Origin: Micromonospora solifontis
GTDB taxonomy: Bacteria; Actinomycetota; Actinomycetes; Mycobacteriales; Micromonosporaceae
Length of the DNA: 64,000 nucleotides
Direction of reading: 5' to 3'
NCBI RefSeq assembly: GCF_003725545.1
Contig: NZ_RJLN01000007.1
Span: 42,629 to 106,628, forward strand
This document shows, piece after piece, positions 26,388 to 34,800 of the stretch. Position numbers and translations under genes: made by a program. Within the stretch, counting starts at the first letter, position 1; every line of letters starts with the position of its first letter. Under the pieces are notes generated by a model, which was given only the letters and a program-made list of their open reading frames with translations, was not told the DNA's origin and ran no database searches.

Positions 26388-27557
26388 TCAGGCCAGCTCG
26401 GCGTGGGCCACCTCGTCGATCAGGGCGGCGAGCAGCGCGACCCGGGGCACCACCGAGTCGAGGTCCAGCCATTCGCCCGGGCTGTGGTCGGCGCCGCCCA
26501 CCGGACCGAGACCGTCCAGCACCGCCGTGCCCGCCTCGGCGAGCAGGTTCGCGTCGGCGCAGCCACCCGTGGCGGTGTGCGCCACCGGTACGCCGATGCC
26601 GGCACCCACCTTCGCCGCCAGCTCGGCGAGCCGTCGCCCGCCCGCGCCGGGTTCCCAGGGCGGGGTGGGCGCGTGCACGGCCAGGTCGGCGCGGACCCCG
26701 GAGACGGCCGGCTGGGCGACCAGCCGGCGAATCTCGGCGAGCGCGGCCTCGTACTCGCTGACCCGCCAGGCGCGCAGATCGACCAGCATCCGGGCCCGGT
26801 CGGCCACCACGTTGGGCCGGCCGCCGGCCTCCAGCACGCCGACGTTGATGGTCACCCCCGGCCAGCGGCCGTTGAGCTGGTCCAGCGCGACGGTCAGCCG
26901 GGCGGCGGCGAGCAGCGCGTTCGCCCCGCGTTCCGGCTCGATGCCGGCGTGCGCGGCCCGGCCGCGCAGGGTCACCTCCAGGTCGGCCACACCCTTGCGC
27001 GCCGACACCAGATCGCCGTTGTCGCGGGCGCATTCCAGGCAGAGCGCCACGTCGGCCTCCGCCCCGAGGGTACGCAGCAGCGGGCGGCTGCCGGGTGAGC
27101 CGATCTCCTCGTCCGGCGTGCAGACCAGCACCAGTTCGCCGTACCTGTGCCGGTCGAGCGCGGCGAGCACCTCGACGGCGGCGAGACCGGCGAGCACGCC
27201 GCCCTTGTCGTCGCTGACCCCCGGCCCGTACGCCCGGCCGTCCTGCACGCGGAACGGCCGGGCGGCGGCCGTGCCGGGCGGGAACACCGTGTCGAGGTGC
27301 CCGGCGAGCAGGATCCGGCGGGTGCCGGTGCCCCGTCGCCGGGCGACCAGCACGTCGCCGAGCGGGCGGGCGGCCGGGTCGGTGACGGGTTCCCGCTCGA
27401 CCGCCATCCCGGCCGCCAGGCACCAGGCCTGCACCAGGTCGCCGGCGGCCCGCAGCCCGTCGACGTGCCCGGAGCCGGAGTCCACGGCGACGAGCGCGGC
27501 GAGCCGCTCGTGGTACGCGGCCAGCCGATCGCCGGCCGCCGCGAGCAACGGCCCCAT
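26388..27557 (-). CDS. M20 family metallopeptidase
   Basis: The 389-residue cytosolic dizinc peptidase of the CPG2/ArgE type shows metal ligands His87 and Asp89 (GHLDTVFP), Asp116 (SDDKGG), catalytic Glu150 with ligand Glu151 (TPDEEIGS) and a C-terminal His ligand in GGADHSPGEW. The lid domain sits at about 185-290. Its ATG shares one base with the stop of the importer ATPase (TGATG), so it is the last gene of the amino-acid ABC operon. It probably hydrolyses the imported dipeptide or acyl-amino acid; with the nearby cyanophycinases a beta-Asp-Arg-type substrate is a plausible but untested idea. Confidence 0.9.
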   Translation of the reverse strand: MGPLLAAAGDRLAAYHERLAALVAVDSGSGHVDGLRAAGDLVQAWCLAAGMAVEREPVTDPAARPLGDVLVARRRGTGTRRILLAGHLDTVFPPGTAAARPFRVQDGRAYGPGVSDDKGGVLAGLAAVEVLAALDRHRYGELVLVCTPDEEIGSPGSRPLLRTLGAEADVALCLECARDNGDLVSARKGVADLEVTLRGRAAHAGIEPERGANALLAAARLTVALDQLNGRWPGVTINVGVLEAGGRPNVVADRARMLVDLRAWRVSEYEAALAEIRRLVAQPAVSGVRADLAVHAPTPPWEPGAGGRRLAELAAKVGAGIGVPVAHTATGGCADANLLAEAGTAVLDGLGPVGGADHSPGEWLDLDSVVPRVALLAALIDEVAHAELA

Positions 27558-28318
27558 CAGAGGACCTTGTCCAGGAAGGCGCGGGTCCGGTCGTGCCGGG
27601 GACGGCCGAGCACCTCGGCGGGCGGGCCGGCCTCGACGACCACTCCACCGTCGAGGAAGGCGACCTGGTCGGCGACCTCGCGGGCGAACCCCATCTCGTG
27701 GGTCACCACCACCATGGTCATCCCGTCGGCGGCGAGCCCTTTCATCACGTCGAGCACCTCGCCTACCAGCTCCGGGTCGAGCGCTGAGGTGGGCTCGTCG
27801 AAGAGCATCAGCTTGGGACGCATGGCCAGCGCGCGGGCGATGGCGACCCGCTGCTGCTGCCCGCCGGAGAGCTGGCTCGGGTAGTGGCCGGCCTTCTCCG
27901 CCAGGCCGACCCGGTCCAGCAGCCGCAGTGCCTGCTCACGGGCCTGGTCGCGCGGGGTGCCGAGGACCCGGACGGGGGCCTCGACGATGTTGCCGAGCGC
28001 GGTGAGGTGCGGAAAGAGGTTGAACCGCTGAAACACCATGCCGATGTCCCGGCGGCGCACCGCGACCTCGCGCGCCTTCAGTTCGTACAGTTTGTCGCCG
28101 TGCCGGCGGTAGCCGACCAGTTCGCCATCCACCCAGAGCTGGCCGCCGTCGATCCGCTCGAGGTGGTTGACGCAGCGCAGGAAGGTGGACTTGCCGGAAC
28201 CGGAGGGGCCGAGCAGGCAGGCCACCTCGCCGGGCGCGACGCTGAGGTCGATGCCCTTGAGCACCTCGACCGGGCCGAACCGCTTGGTCACGCCCTCGGC
28301 GCGCACCATCGGGGTCAT
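27557..28318 (-). CDS. Polar amino-acid ABC importer ATPase (GlnQ/HisP type)
   Basis: The 253-residue ATPase has Walker [10 protein letters not shown], signature [15 protein letters not shown], Walker [15 protein letters not shown] and switch VVTHEMGFA, the fingerprint of the polar amino-acid transport family. I start at ATG 28318 because it overlaps the permease stop (ATGA), which gives translational coupling; the longer frame to 28369 would overlap the permease. Confidence 0.95.
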   Translation of the reverse strand: MTPMVRAEGVTKRFGPVEVLKGIDLSVAPGEVACLLGPSGSGKSTFLRCVNHLERIDGGQLWVDGELVGYRRHGDKLYELKAREVAVRRRDIGMVFQRFNLFPHLTALGNIVEAPVRVLGTPRDQAREQALRLLDRVGLAEKAGHYPSQLSGGQQQRVAIARALAMRPKLMLFDEPTSALDPELVGEVLDVMKGLAADGMTMVVVTHEMGFAREVADQVAFLDGGVVVEAGPPAEVLGRPRHDRTRAFLDKVL

Positions 28319-29178
28319 CGCACGCCTCCCCGGGCGAAACCGCGCCCGAACCGGCGCTCGATCAGCCACTGGCCCGCCGAGAGGAGGCTGACCAGTGCGA
28401 GGTACCAGATCGCCGCCACCAGCAGCAACGGGATCACCTTGTAGTTGTTCTGGTAGACGGTCTGCACCGCCGTCATCAGGTCCCGCCCGGCGATGATCGA
28501 CACCAGTGCGGTGGACTTCAGCATGGTGATCGTCTCGTTCCCCATCGGCGGGATGATCACCCGCATCGCCTGGGGCAGCACCACCCGGCGCAGGGTCAGC
28601 GTCGGGCCCATGCCGAGCGCCGCGGCGGCCTCGGTCTGCCCGCCGTCCACCGCGAGGATGCCGCCCCGGATCACCTCGGCGGCGTACGCCATCTCGTTGA
28701 GCGACAGGGCGAGTACGGCGGCCACGGTGCCGGTGACCACCACGCTGGTCGGCTTGTCGAGAAGGATCGTGCCGGTGAACGGCACGGTCAGGGTGAGCCG
28801 GGGGAAGAGCGCCCCGAGGAAGCCGAAGAAGATGATCTGGACCAGCAGCGGGGTTCCCCGGAAGATCCAGATGAAGGTCCAGGAGACGCCGCGCAGCACC
28901 GGGTTCTCCGACAGCCGCATCACGGCGAGCAGGATGCCGCCGGCCGTGCCGAGCAGCATCGCCAGCAGGGTGAGCCAGAGCGTGGTGACCACGCCGTCGA
29001 GGACGTAGTCCTTGAACAGGTAGTGGGCGATCGTGGCGGGTTCAAGGTTGGGGCTGGCCAGCAGAGCCCGGAGGAACAGGGCGGCCAGCCCGACCACGAC
29101 CAGCGCGGTCAGCCAGCGCCCGTAATGGCGTACCGGGACGACCCGGACGGCCGGGGTGTCGGGGGTGGTGGTGCTCAT
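28315..29178 (-). CDS. Polar amino-acid ABC importer permease (HisM/GlnP type)
   Basis: The 287-residue permease has five to six membrane helices and the BPD-transport EAA loop [21 protein letters not shown]. The motif YAAEVIRGG precedes it, as is typical of HisM/GlnP permeases. Only one permease gene is present, so the channel should be a homodimer. The gene follows the binding-protein gene after a 113-nt gap occupied by a large hairpin. Confidence 0.94.
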   Translation of the reverse strand: MSTTTPDTPAVRVVPVRHYGRWLTALVVVGLAALFLRALLASPNLEPATIAHYLFKDYVLDGVVTTLWLTLLAMLLGTAGGILLAVMRLSENPVLRGVSWTFIWIFRGTPLLVQIIFFGFLGALFPRLTLTVPFTGTILLDKPTSVVVTGTVAAVLALSLNEMAYAAEVIRGGILAVDGGQTEAAAALGMGPTLTLRRVVLPQAMRVIIPPMGNETITMLKSTALVSIIAGRDLMTAVQTVYQNNYKVIPLLLVAAIWYLALVSLLSAGQWLIERRFGRGFARGGVR

Positions 29179-29210
29179 GTGGCGATGCCTCCTGCGGAGG
29201 TCGGAGATCG

Positions 29211-29271
29211 GCGGTCGCCGGGCGCCACTCCGGGCCCGCCCTCACGGATGTGGAGGGCGCCCGGCGACCGC
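29211..29271 (-). terminator. Intra-operon hairpin between binding protein and permease
   Basis: GGTCGCCGGGCGCC-type arms (29211-29226 and 29256-29271) pair over 16 bp, and CTCC/GGAG extend the stem inside. It lies in the gap between the solute-binding-protein gene and the permease gene. It probably works as a partial terminator and 3'-end stabiliser, so that binding protein is made in excess over the membrane components. Confidence 0.65.
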
Positions 29272-29291
29272 GGTCCAGGGGTGGTCCGGGC

Positions 29292-30236
29292 TCAGTCGAC
29301 GGCCTGGTCGATGGTGGCCTGCTTGACCGCGATCGGGGTCTGCTTCCACTGGCCGAGGATCTTGGCGTAGGTGCCGTCGTCGATCAGGGACTGCACGGCG
29401 CTCCGGTACGCCTCGGCCAGTTCCTTGTTGGCCTTGAGGAAGCCGAAGCCGTTCGGGCTGGCCAGCCAGCCGTTCGGGGCGGACGGGTCGTCGACCAGTT
29501 CGGCCTTGCCGGTGAGCGAGGCGGCGGTGTCGACCAGGTTGACCTTGGTGGCGGCGACCACGTCGACGTTGCCGGCGATCAGCGCCTGCACGGCCTGCGG
29601 GTTCTCCGGGTACTCCTTGACCTCGATCGGCTTGCCGGCGCAGCTGTCCTTGGCGTAGGTCGCCAGGTTCTTGGCCTGGTTGCTGGCCTTCTGCACGGCG
29701 ACCTTGCGGCCACAGAGGTCGGCGACGGTCCGCACGCCGAGCGGGTTGCCGGTCCTGACCAGGAAGCCGGTGCCGGAGGCGGAGTAGTCGACGAAGGTGG
29801 CGACCTGCTGGCGCTCCTTCTTGTCGGTGATGCCGCCGGCGATGGCGTCGTACTTGCCGGCCTGGAGCCCGGGGACGAGGCCGTCGAACGGCTGCTGGGA
29901 GAAGGTGGCCTTGAGCCCGAGCCGGGCCGAGGCGGCCTGGAACAGGTCGTGGTCGAGGCCCTTGAACTCGTCGTTCTTGCCCTCGACCTTGAAGTCGATG
30001 AAGGGCTGGTAGGGGGCGTTGGTGGCGACGGTGAGGGTGCCCCGGCCACGGACGTCGGCGGGGACCTTCTTCGCCAGGTCGGTGTCGGTGGTGACCGCGC
30101 CGACCCCGTCGATGGTGACGGAGACGGGCTTGATCTCGTCACCGCCGGCGGCGGGGGCGGTGGAGCCGCCGCAGGCGGCGGTGGCGGCGAGCAGCGCCGT
30201 GGCCGCGCCGAGCAGGGCGAACTGACGGATGCGCAT
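29292..30236 (-). CDS. Amino-acid ABC importer solute-binding lipoprotein
   Basis: The 314-residue product starts at ATG 30236 behind GGAAGG. A lipoprotein signal (MRIRQFALLGAATALLAATAAC) puts the lipidated Cys at about residue 22. The rest is a family 3 periplasmic-binding fold (LTVATNAPYQPFIDFK, FDGLVPGLQAGKYDAIAGGITDKKERQ, GRKVAVQKASNQAK). The ligand is a polar amino acid or dipeptide; specificity cannot be read from the sequence. It is the first gene of the importer operon and its promoter carries two GTAAC-type palindromes. Confidence 0.94.
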   Translation of the reverse strand: MRIRQFALLGAATALLAATAACGGSTAPAAGGDEIKPVSVTIDGVGAVTTDTDLAKKVPADVRGRGTLTVATNAPYQPFIDFKVEGKNDEFKGLDHDLFQAASARLGLKATFSQQPFDGLVPGLQAGKYDAIAGGITDKKERQQVATFVDYSASGTGFLVRTGNPLGVRTVADLCGRKVAVQKASNQAKNLATYAKDSCAGKPIEVKEYPENPQAVQALIAGNVDVVAATKVNLVDTAASLTGKAELVDDPSAPNGWLASPNGFGFLKANKELAEAYRSAVQSLIDDGTYAKILGQWKQTPIAVKQATIDQAVD

Positions 30237-30278
30237 GGGGAGTCCTTCCGGGGGCCAGAACGAACCAGCCCCCGGACT

Positions 30279-30292
30279 GTAACTCACGTTAC
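30279..30292 (-). promoter_or_regulatory. Operator 1 of the importer promoter (GTAAC-N4-GTTAC)
   Basis: The palindrome reads GTAACTCACGTTAC on the plus strand. On the minus strand it contains TAACGT, a good -10 box for the binding-protein gene. It has the same consensus as the operators at 32768-32820. The RpiR-type protein encoded just upstream is the likely ligand. Confidence 0.6.
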
Positions 30293-30304
30293 GATTTCGA
30301 TGGG

Positions 30305-30322
30305 GTTACAGTTTTCTGTAAC
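30305..30322 (-). promoter_or_regulatory. Operator 2 of the importer promoter
   Basis: GTTACAGTTTTCTGTAAC is a perfect 7-4-7 inverted repeat 26 nt upstream of operator 1 (start to start). It uses the same GTTAC/GTAAC half-sites in everted order and lies at about the -35 region of the importer promoter. Confidence 0.6.
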
Positions 30323-30332
30323 GCCGGGGTCG

Positions 30333-31214
30333 TCACCCGCCGAACGCCTGCTGGGCCGCCTCCATCGCCTTCAGCCGGGTGCCCGCCACCGGGCCGAGCC
30401 GGTCGATCAGTGCCGCCACCACCGTCTCGACCAGCGCCAACGCCGGCACGAAGCTGTCGTACGGCGACGGCGAGTCGACCCGTCCGGGGAGCACCACCTC
30501 GGCCAGACCGGCCACCGGAGAGAGCCACCGGTCGGTGAAGAGCACCACCTTGGCGCCCCGCGAGGTCACCTCCCGGGCCAGCGCCAGCGTCGGCTCCTCG
30601 TACCGCCGGAAGTCGAAGAGCGCGACCAGGTCCCGCTTGCCGACGTCGACCAGCATGTCGGTGCGCTCCACGGGGCTGGCCGGCAGCAGCCGGCTGTTGC
30701 CACGTACCTGCATCAGGTGCAGCACCAGGTAGTGGGCGAGCAGCCCGGAGAATCGGCCGCCGGCCGCGGTGACCCGTAGCTGCTGGTCGGCGAAGAGGCG
30801 TACGGCGGCATCCAGCTCGCCCTGCGGCAACTCGGCGAGGGTGCCGGCGACCGCCTCGGGCAACGTGTGCGCGGCCCGGGGCAGGGCACCCTCGGGCGGC
30901 GCGCCGCTGCGCTCGGTCGCCCGGTACGCGGTCAGCGGCGAGGTCTCCCGCTCGGCCAACTCCTCGCGCAGCGCCCGCTGGAACTCGGGGTAGCCACCGA
31001 AGCCGAGCCGGGACAGGAAGCGGAGCACCGTCGGGGCGCTCACCTCGGCCCGCTCGGCGAGGGCGGCGACGGTGCCCAGGCCGGCGGCCGGGTACGAGGC
31101 GAGCAGCGCCCGGGCCACCCGGCGCTCCGCCGGGCTGCACTCGCCGAGCCGCTGGCGGATCAGTGCCGCGACGCCCACGGCGGGCGGCTCGTCGACGAGA
31201 TCGGGGTTCGACAC
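30333..31214 (-). CDS. MurR/RpiR family transcriptional regulator
   Basis: The 293-residue protein has an N-terminal RpiR helix-turn-helix (ERRVARALLASYPAAGLGTVAALAERAEVSAPTVLRFLSRLGFGGYPEFQRALREEL). A C-terminal SIS domain at about 130-280 binds phosphorylated sugars or related small molecules (VALFDFRRYEEPTLALAREVTSRGAKVVLFTD). GTG 31214 is preceded at 6 nt by TACGCT, a -10 box, with no ribosome binding site and no GTAAC palindrome. It is therefore probably leaderless and not autoregulated. It lies 96 nt upstream of the importer operon and is the obvious candidate to bind the shared palindromes. Confidence 0.92.
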   Translation of the reverse strand: MSNPDLVDEPPAVGVAALIRQRLGECSPAERRVARALLASYPAAGLGTVAALAERAEVSAPTVLRFLSRLGFGGYPEFQRALREELAERETSPLTAYRATERSGAPPEGALPRAAHTLPEAVAGTLAELPQGELDAAVRLFADQQLRVTAAGGRFSGLLAHYLVLHLMQVRGNSRLLPASPVERTDMLVDVGKRDLVALFDFRRYEEPTLALAREVTSRGAKVVLFTDRWLSPVAGLAEVVLPGRVDSPSPYDSFVPALALVETVVAALIDRLGPVAGTRLKAMEAAQQAFGG

Positions 31215-31258
31215 CGGGCGAGCGTATCGGTCCGAGCCCGCGAGCCCGGGGACGGCGA

Positions 31259-31297
31259 GCCCGTGGGAGGGACGGTGGGGCCGTCCCTCCCACGGGC
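31259..31297 (-). terminator. Hairpin terminator of the first cyanophycinase gene
   Basis: A perfect 17-bp stem, GCCCGTGGGAGGGACGG with its complement, encloses a TGGGG loop. It starts 17 nt after the stop codon at 31315. Confidence 0.85.
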
Positions 31298-31314
31298 CCT
31301 GGGGGGTGCCGGAT

Positions 31315-32739
31315 TCAGGACTTGGTGACCGTGCAGGTGTAGTCGGCGGCGCCGGAGCCGGCGTACGCCTCCAGGTCGAGGTAGTAGGTGGCTGACCCGG
31401 ACGCGGTCAGGGTGACCGACTCGTCGGCGCCGGCACCGTCGTTCACCGAACGGGTGAGCGTGCTCCCGGTCGAGCTGAGTAGGTAGAGGTCGGCGTCGTA
31501 CGCCGTCGGGATGGCGCAGTCGGCGGTGAGCGTCTCGCCGCTGTCCAGGGTGAGCGCGAAGTAGTCCCGGTCGGTGGTGCTCTTCATGTCCCCGGTCACC
31601 GTGGCCGGATAGGTCAGCCCGGCGATGTCGTTCGCCGCGCTGCGGGAGTCGTTCGGCTCGACCTCGACGTAGCCCGACCCCCCGGAGGGCGGCGGCGGGG
31701 TGGACGAGCAGTCGGTGATCGGGGTGCCGCTGTAGAGGCTGCCGTCCGGGACGCCGGCCCGGACACTGCGCAGGTAGTAGCCGCAGGTCGGCCGGTTGGC
31801 GAAGTCGTACGTCTGGCCGTTGGCGAGCTTCCAGATCTTGAAGTTGGTGTACGTCAGCGGCTGGCCGGAGACGGCCAGCTCGGGCTGGTGATCGCCGAGC
31901 ACCACGTACGCGCTGGGCCCGCTCAGCGTGGCCAGCCCGGACCGGTCGAGGTAGAGCGAGGCGCCCTCCTCGACGCCGACGCCCCACGCCTTGCCGCCGG
32001 AGGCCAGCCCGTCCTTGACCGCCCGGGCCACGAAGGCCATGGTCCGCCCCATCCGATCCCGGGTGACGAAGTGCGAGTCGTTGATCGTGTTGGCGTAGTT
32101 GGGCCAGCGGAACATCCCGGTGGTGAAGGTCAGCGACCGGTCGTACGGGTCAGCCAGCGCTGTCCCGGAGGTGGCGCTGGCGGTGCAGGCGTCGTACACG
32201 ATGTCGCTGTTGACGTGGTGCCCGGCGCTGCCGCCGCCCACGCCGCCACCCTTGGCCACCACGGACTCCACCGACGCCTCCAGCGCGGTGCCCTTCCAGG
32301 CCACGTAGTTGCACTGGTCGCCGCCGGCGAAGTAGACGAACTCGGCGTTGCGGATGTCGGTGTTGACCTGGCTGTCGTTGCCGTCCCGGGCGGCGGTCAG
32401 GGTGAGCGTGGTGCAGGAGTTGACCCCGGTCAGCGGGGTGATCACGTCGCACTCGGGGGTGCCGGTGCCGGATCCGGCGATCACCACCACGTCGATCGAG
32501 CCGGTGCCGCCGCGGATCGCGTCGATCGCCCGGGTCATGGTCGCGGTGACGATCCCCCCGGAGCCGTTCATCGTGTACGCCGGGCCGGACCAGCCGGCCC
32601 GGCTCACATCGGCCGAGTTGCCCTGGCGTACCCGGGTGACCTTGGCGTGTGCGGCGGTCACCCCGATCGGGGCGAGGGTGAGCAGGGTTACGACACCGGC
32701 CACCAGGGACAGTCGGCGGGGGTAGCGGGCAGGGGACAT
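31315..32739 (-). CDS. Exported cyanophycinase-family (S51) hydrolase with PPC domain
   Basis: The 474-residue protein starts at ATG 32739 with GGAGG upstream. It has a signal peptide (LSLVAGVVTLLTLAPIGVTAAHA, cut near residue 32) and an S51 peptidase domain to about 340. Ser171 is in GGGSAG, His223 in NDSHFVTRDRMGR, Glu257/258 in GVGVEEGA, and Gln142 in AGGDQ. A linker of four prolines leads to a C-terminal bacterial pre-peptidase (PPC) domain (about 365-474, VEVEPNDSRSAANDI). Characterised extracellular family members cleave cyanophycin to beta-Asp-Arg; the substrate here is inferred. Its promoter carries the shared operator. Confidence 0.88.
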   Translation of the reverse strand: MSPARYPRRLSLVAGVVTLLTLAPIGVTAAHAKVTRVRQGNSADVSRAGWSGPAYTMNGSGGIVTATMTRAIDAIRGGTGSIDVVVIAGSGTGTPECDVITPLTGVNSCTTLTLTAARDGNDSQVNTDIRNAEFVYFAGGDQCNYVAWKGTALEASVESVVAKGGGVGGGSAGHHVNSDIVYDACTASATSGTALADPYDRSLTFTTGMFRWPNYANTINDSHFVTRDRMGRTMAFVARAVKDGLASGGKAWGVGVEEGASLYLDRSGLATLSGPSAYVVLGDHQPELAVSGQPLTYTNFKIWKLANGQTYDFANRPTCGYYLRSVRAGVPDGSLYSGTPITDCSSTPPPPSGGSGYVEVEPNDSRSAANDIAGLTYPATVTGDMKSTTDRDYFALTLDSGETLTADCAIPTAYDADLYLLSSTGSTLTRSVNDGAGADESVTLTASGSATYYLDLEAYAGSGAADYTCTVTKS

Positions 32740-32767
32740 GGGCACCTCCGAGGGGCCACGAAGCGAT

Positions 32768-32820
32768 GAAACAGAAGTTACATCCATTAAGTTCACTGCT
32801 CAATACGTAACTTCTGTTAC
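32768..32820. promoter_or_regulatory. Divergent promoter region with two GTAAC-type operators
   Basis: For the cyanophycinase gene (minus strand), -35 TTGAGC (32803-32798) and -10 TAACTT (32780-32775) are 17 nt apart. The -10 lies inside a GTAACTTCTGTTTC palindrome (32781-32768, one mismatch). For the HAD gene (plus strand) the perfect palindrome GTAACTTCTGTTAC (32807-32820) contains TAACTT as -10. Each divergent promoter therefore has its own copy of the operator that also occurs at the importer promoter. Confidence 0.65.
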
Positions 32821-32826
32821 AGCTTC

Positions 32827-33507
32827 ATGTCGACCTCTACCATGTGGACCGTGCCACGCCCGCTGATCTTCGACCTCTTCCACACCCTCGTTCCCGGCAG
32901 CGACGCCGAGCGGGACCGGGTGGTCGGCGAGATGGCCCTGATGGTCGGGGTGGAGCCGTCGGCGCTTGTCGCCGCGTACCACGCCACCTGGCGGGACCGG
33001 ATGACCGGCTGGGACGTCGCGGAGACGGTGCGGATCCTGGCCGGGCGGCTCGGCGGAACGCCCACCGAGGATCAGGTGGCCCGGGCGGCGGCCCACCGCC
33101 GCGAGCTGGCCGTCCGGTTGCTCGACCGGGTCCCGGAGACCACCCTCGCCGCCCTCGACGCGCTGCGCGCGCAGGGGCACCCGATCGGGCTGATCAGCAA
33201 CGCCACCGCCGAGACCGCCGAGGCGTGGCCCGTCACCCGACTCGCCCGCCGGATCGACGTCGCGGTCTTCTCCTGCGACGTGCGGCTGGCGAAACCGGAT
33301 CCGGCCATCTACCGACTCACCGCCGGACGGCTCGGCGTCGACCCGACCGACTGCGTCTTCGTCGGTGACGGCGCGGACGGCGAACTGGCCGGCGCGGCGG
33401 CGGTCGGCATGAGAGTGTTCCGCACCGCCGAACACAACGACAGCGACCCGGCCTGGACCGGCCGGCCGCTCGCCACCCTCGGCGAACTCGCCGCGCTGCT
33501 GCGGTGA
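32827..33507 (+). CDS. HAD superfamily hydrolase
   Basis: The 226-residue product has HAD motif I as FDLFHTL (nucleophile Asp16), motif II in LISNAT, motif III Lys in LAKPDPAIY and motif IV in VFVGDGADGE. The second Asp of the usual DxD motif is replaced by Phe, as in some dehalogenase-like HADs, so phosphatase activity is not assured. ATG 32827 lies 6 nt after the GTAAC operator; an alternative is ATG 32842. Position and operator suggest it works with the divergent cyanophycinase, but its substrate is unknown. Confidence 0.87.
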   Translation: MSTSTMWTVPRPLIFDLFHTLVPGSDAERDRVVGEMALMVGVEPSALVAAYHATWRDRMTGWDVAETVRILAGRLGGTPTEDQVARAAAHRRELAVRLLDRVPETTLAALDALRAQGHPIGLISNATAETAEAWPVTRLARRIDVAVFSCDVRLAKPDPAIYRLTAGRLGVDPTDCVFVGDGADGELAGAAAVGMRVFRTAEHNDSDPAWTGRPLATLGELAALLR

Positions 33508-33511
33508 CGAT

Positions 33512-33539
33512 CCGGGGCCCGGCCTCGACCGGACCCCGG
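33512..33539. terminator. Bidirectional hairpin terminator
   Basis: CCGGGG and CCGG pair with CCGG and CCCCGG around CCTCGA, with one C/A mismatch. It lies between the convergent HAD and second cyanophycinase genes. Confidence 0.7.
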
Positions 33540-33547
33540 GTCGCGCG

Positions 33548-34792
33548 TCACGCCTTGCGGATCCCGATCAGCACGCCCGTGAAGGACGACGCGTACGCGG
33601 CGAAGCCCCGCCCCCGGGTCAGCTCGGCCGCCCACTGCGGATCCTTCTCGTACGAGGTGCCGCCGACGGACGCGCAGCCCGCCTGAGCGGCCAGCCCTTC
33701 GGCGAGCCCCACCAGCGCGTAGTTGTAGAGCACGTCGTCGGACGGCGACACCGTGCACGGGCCGGCCGACGGCACCACCGGCGCCTTGCCGGCGGCGACG
33801 ACCACCCGCCACCCGTCGGCCCGGTAGCTGTCCCCGGCGGTCAGCCGGCTCCACCGAACCCCCTCGATCCCCCACGGCTGCGCCCCGGTGACCCGGGCGG
33901 TACGCAGGTCGAGCACGTTCACCCCGCGCTGCCCGAGCACCCGCAGCCGCTGGTGCCGGCCGCCGACCCCGGTGACTTCCAGCGCGGTGTTCTCGTCCAG
34001 CCCGAAGACCCGCTGGTGGTGGGTGTCGGCGGCGAGACGGATCGAGCGGGCCTCCCGGCCCCGGCGGGAGAAGTGGGTGTCGAGCAGGCCAGCGGTGAAG
34101 AACCCGAAGCCGCCCCGCGGCAGGTAGCCGAGCACGTCCGGGTCGTCGAAGTAGCCGGGCTTCGCCCCGTCCCGCAGGCCGGGGTCGACCGAGCCGCCGG
34201 TGATCATGTCGCGGCCGGCCATGATCTGCGCGCCCGCGCTGGTGCCGGCGACCACGGCCCCCGCACGTAGCTTGCGCCGGAGGGCGGCGAGCGCCGCCGA
34301 GTCCCGCTGCGCGGCGCCCCGGGTCATCGCGGTGACGTACCGGTACTGATCGCCGCCGCCGAGGAAGAAGCCGGTCATCGACTCGATCTGCCGGACCACG
34401 GCCGGGTCGTCGGCGGCGATCGGGTGGTCCAGGTCGATCGGGATCCACTGGGCATCCGCCACGCCGTACCTCTTGAACAGGTCGGCGTAGTACGCGCCGT
34501 TGCAGACGCTGTTGTTGCAGTCCGGGGTGCCGGCGTCGGGGTCCTCGGCGGGCACCGGGGCGGCGGCGGTGAAGATGCCGATCCGAGCCTTTCCGGGGCC
34601 ACCGGCGAGCCGGACGATGTCGCCGTAGATCTCGCGGTTGTCGTCGGCGAGCGCACCACCGACCAGCACCAGGCTGCCGCCGGTGCGGTGGGTGGCGGGT
34701 GTGGCCGAGGCCGATGCGGCGGCGACGGGCACGCTGAGCGCGACCGCCGTGCAGGCACCGACCCCGAGGGTCAGCAGGCGGTTCAAGGGCAT
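33548..34792 (-). CDS. Exported cyanophycinase (S51 family)
   Basis: The 414-residue exported protein has a signal peptide (about 1-31, LLTLGVGACTAVALSVPVAAASASA) and a canonical cyanophycinase domain. Gln149 is in LGGGDQYRY, nucleophile Ser185 in the hallmark AGTSAGAQIMAG, His240 in LLDTHFSRRGR and Glu267 in GLDENTAL. It is closer to classical cyanophycinase than the first copy and has no PPC domain. ATG 34792 has GAGGAG 5 nt upstream. A palindrome overlapping the leader (34801-34816) differs from the GTAAC operators, so this copy may be controlled differently. Confidence 0.9.
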   Translation of the reverse strand: MPLNRLLTLGVGACTAVALSVPVAAASASATPATHRTGGSLVLVGGALADDNREIYGDIVRLAGGPGKARIGIFTAAAPVPAEDPDAGTPDCNNSVCNGAYYADLFKRYGVADAQWIPIDLDHPIAADDPAVVRQIESMTGFFLGGGDQYRYVTAMTRGAAQRDSAALAALRRKLRAGAVVAGTSAGAQIMAGRDMITGGSVDPGLRDGAKPGYFDDPDVLGYLPRGGFGFFTAGLLDTHFSRRGREARSIRLAADTHHQRVFGLDENTALEVTGVGGRHQRLRVLGQRGVNVLDLRTARVTGAQPWGIEGVRWSRLTAGDSYRADGWRVVVAAGKAPVVPSAGPCTVSPSDDVLYNYALVGLAEGLAAQAGCASVGGTSYEKDPQWAAELTRGRGFAAYASSFTGVLIGIRKA

Positions 34793-34800
34793 GACTGCTC

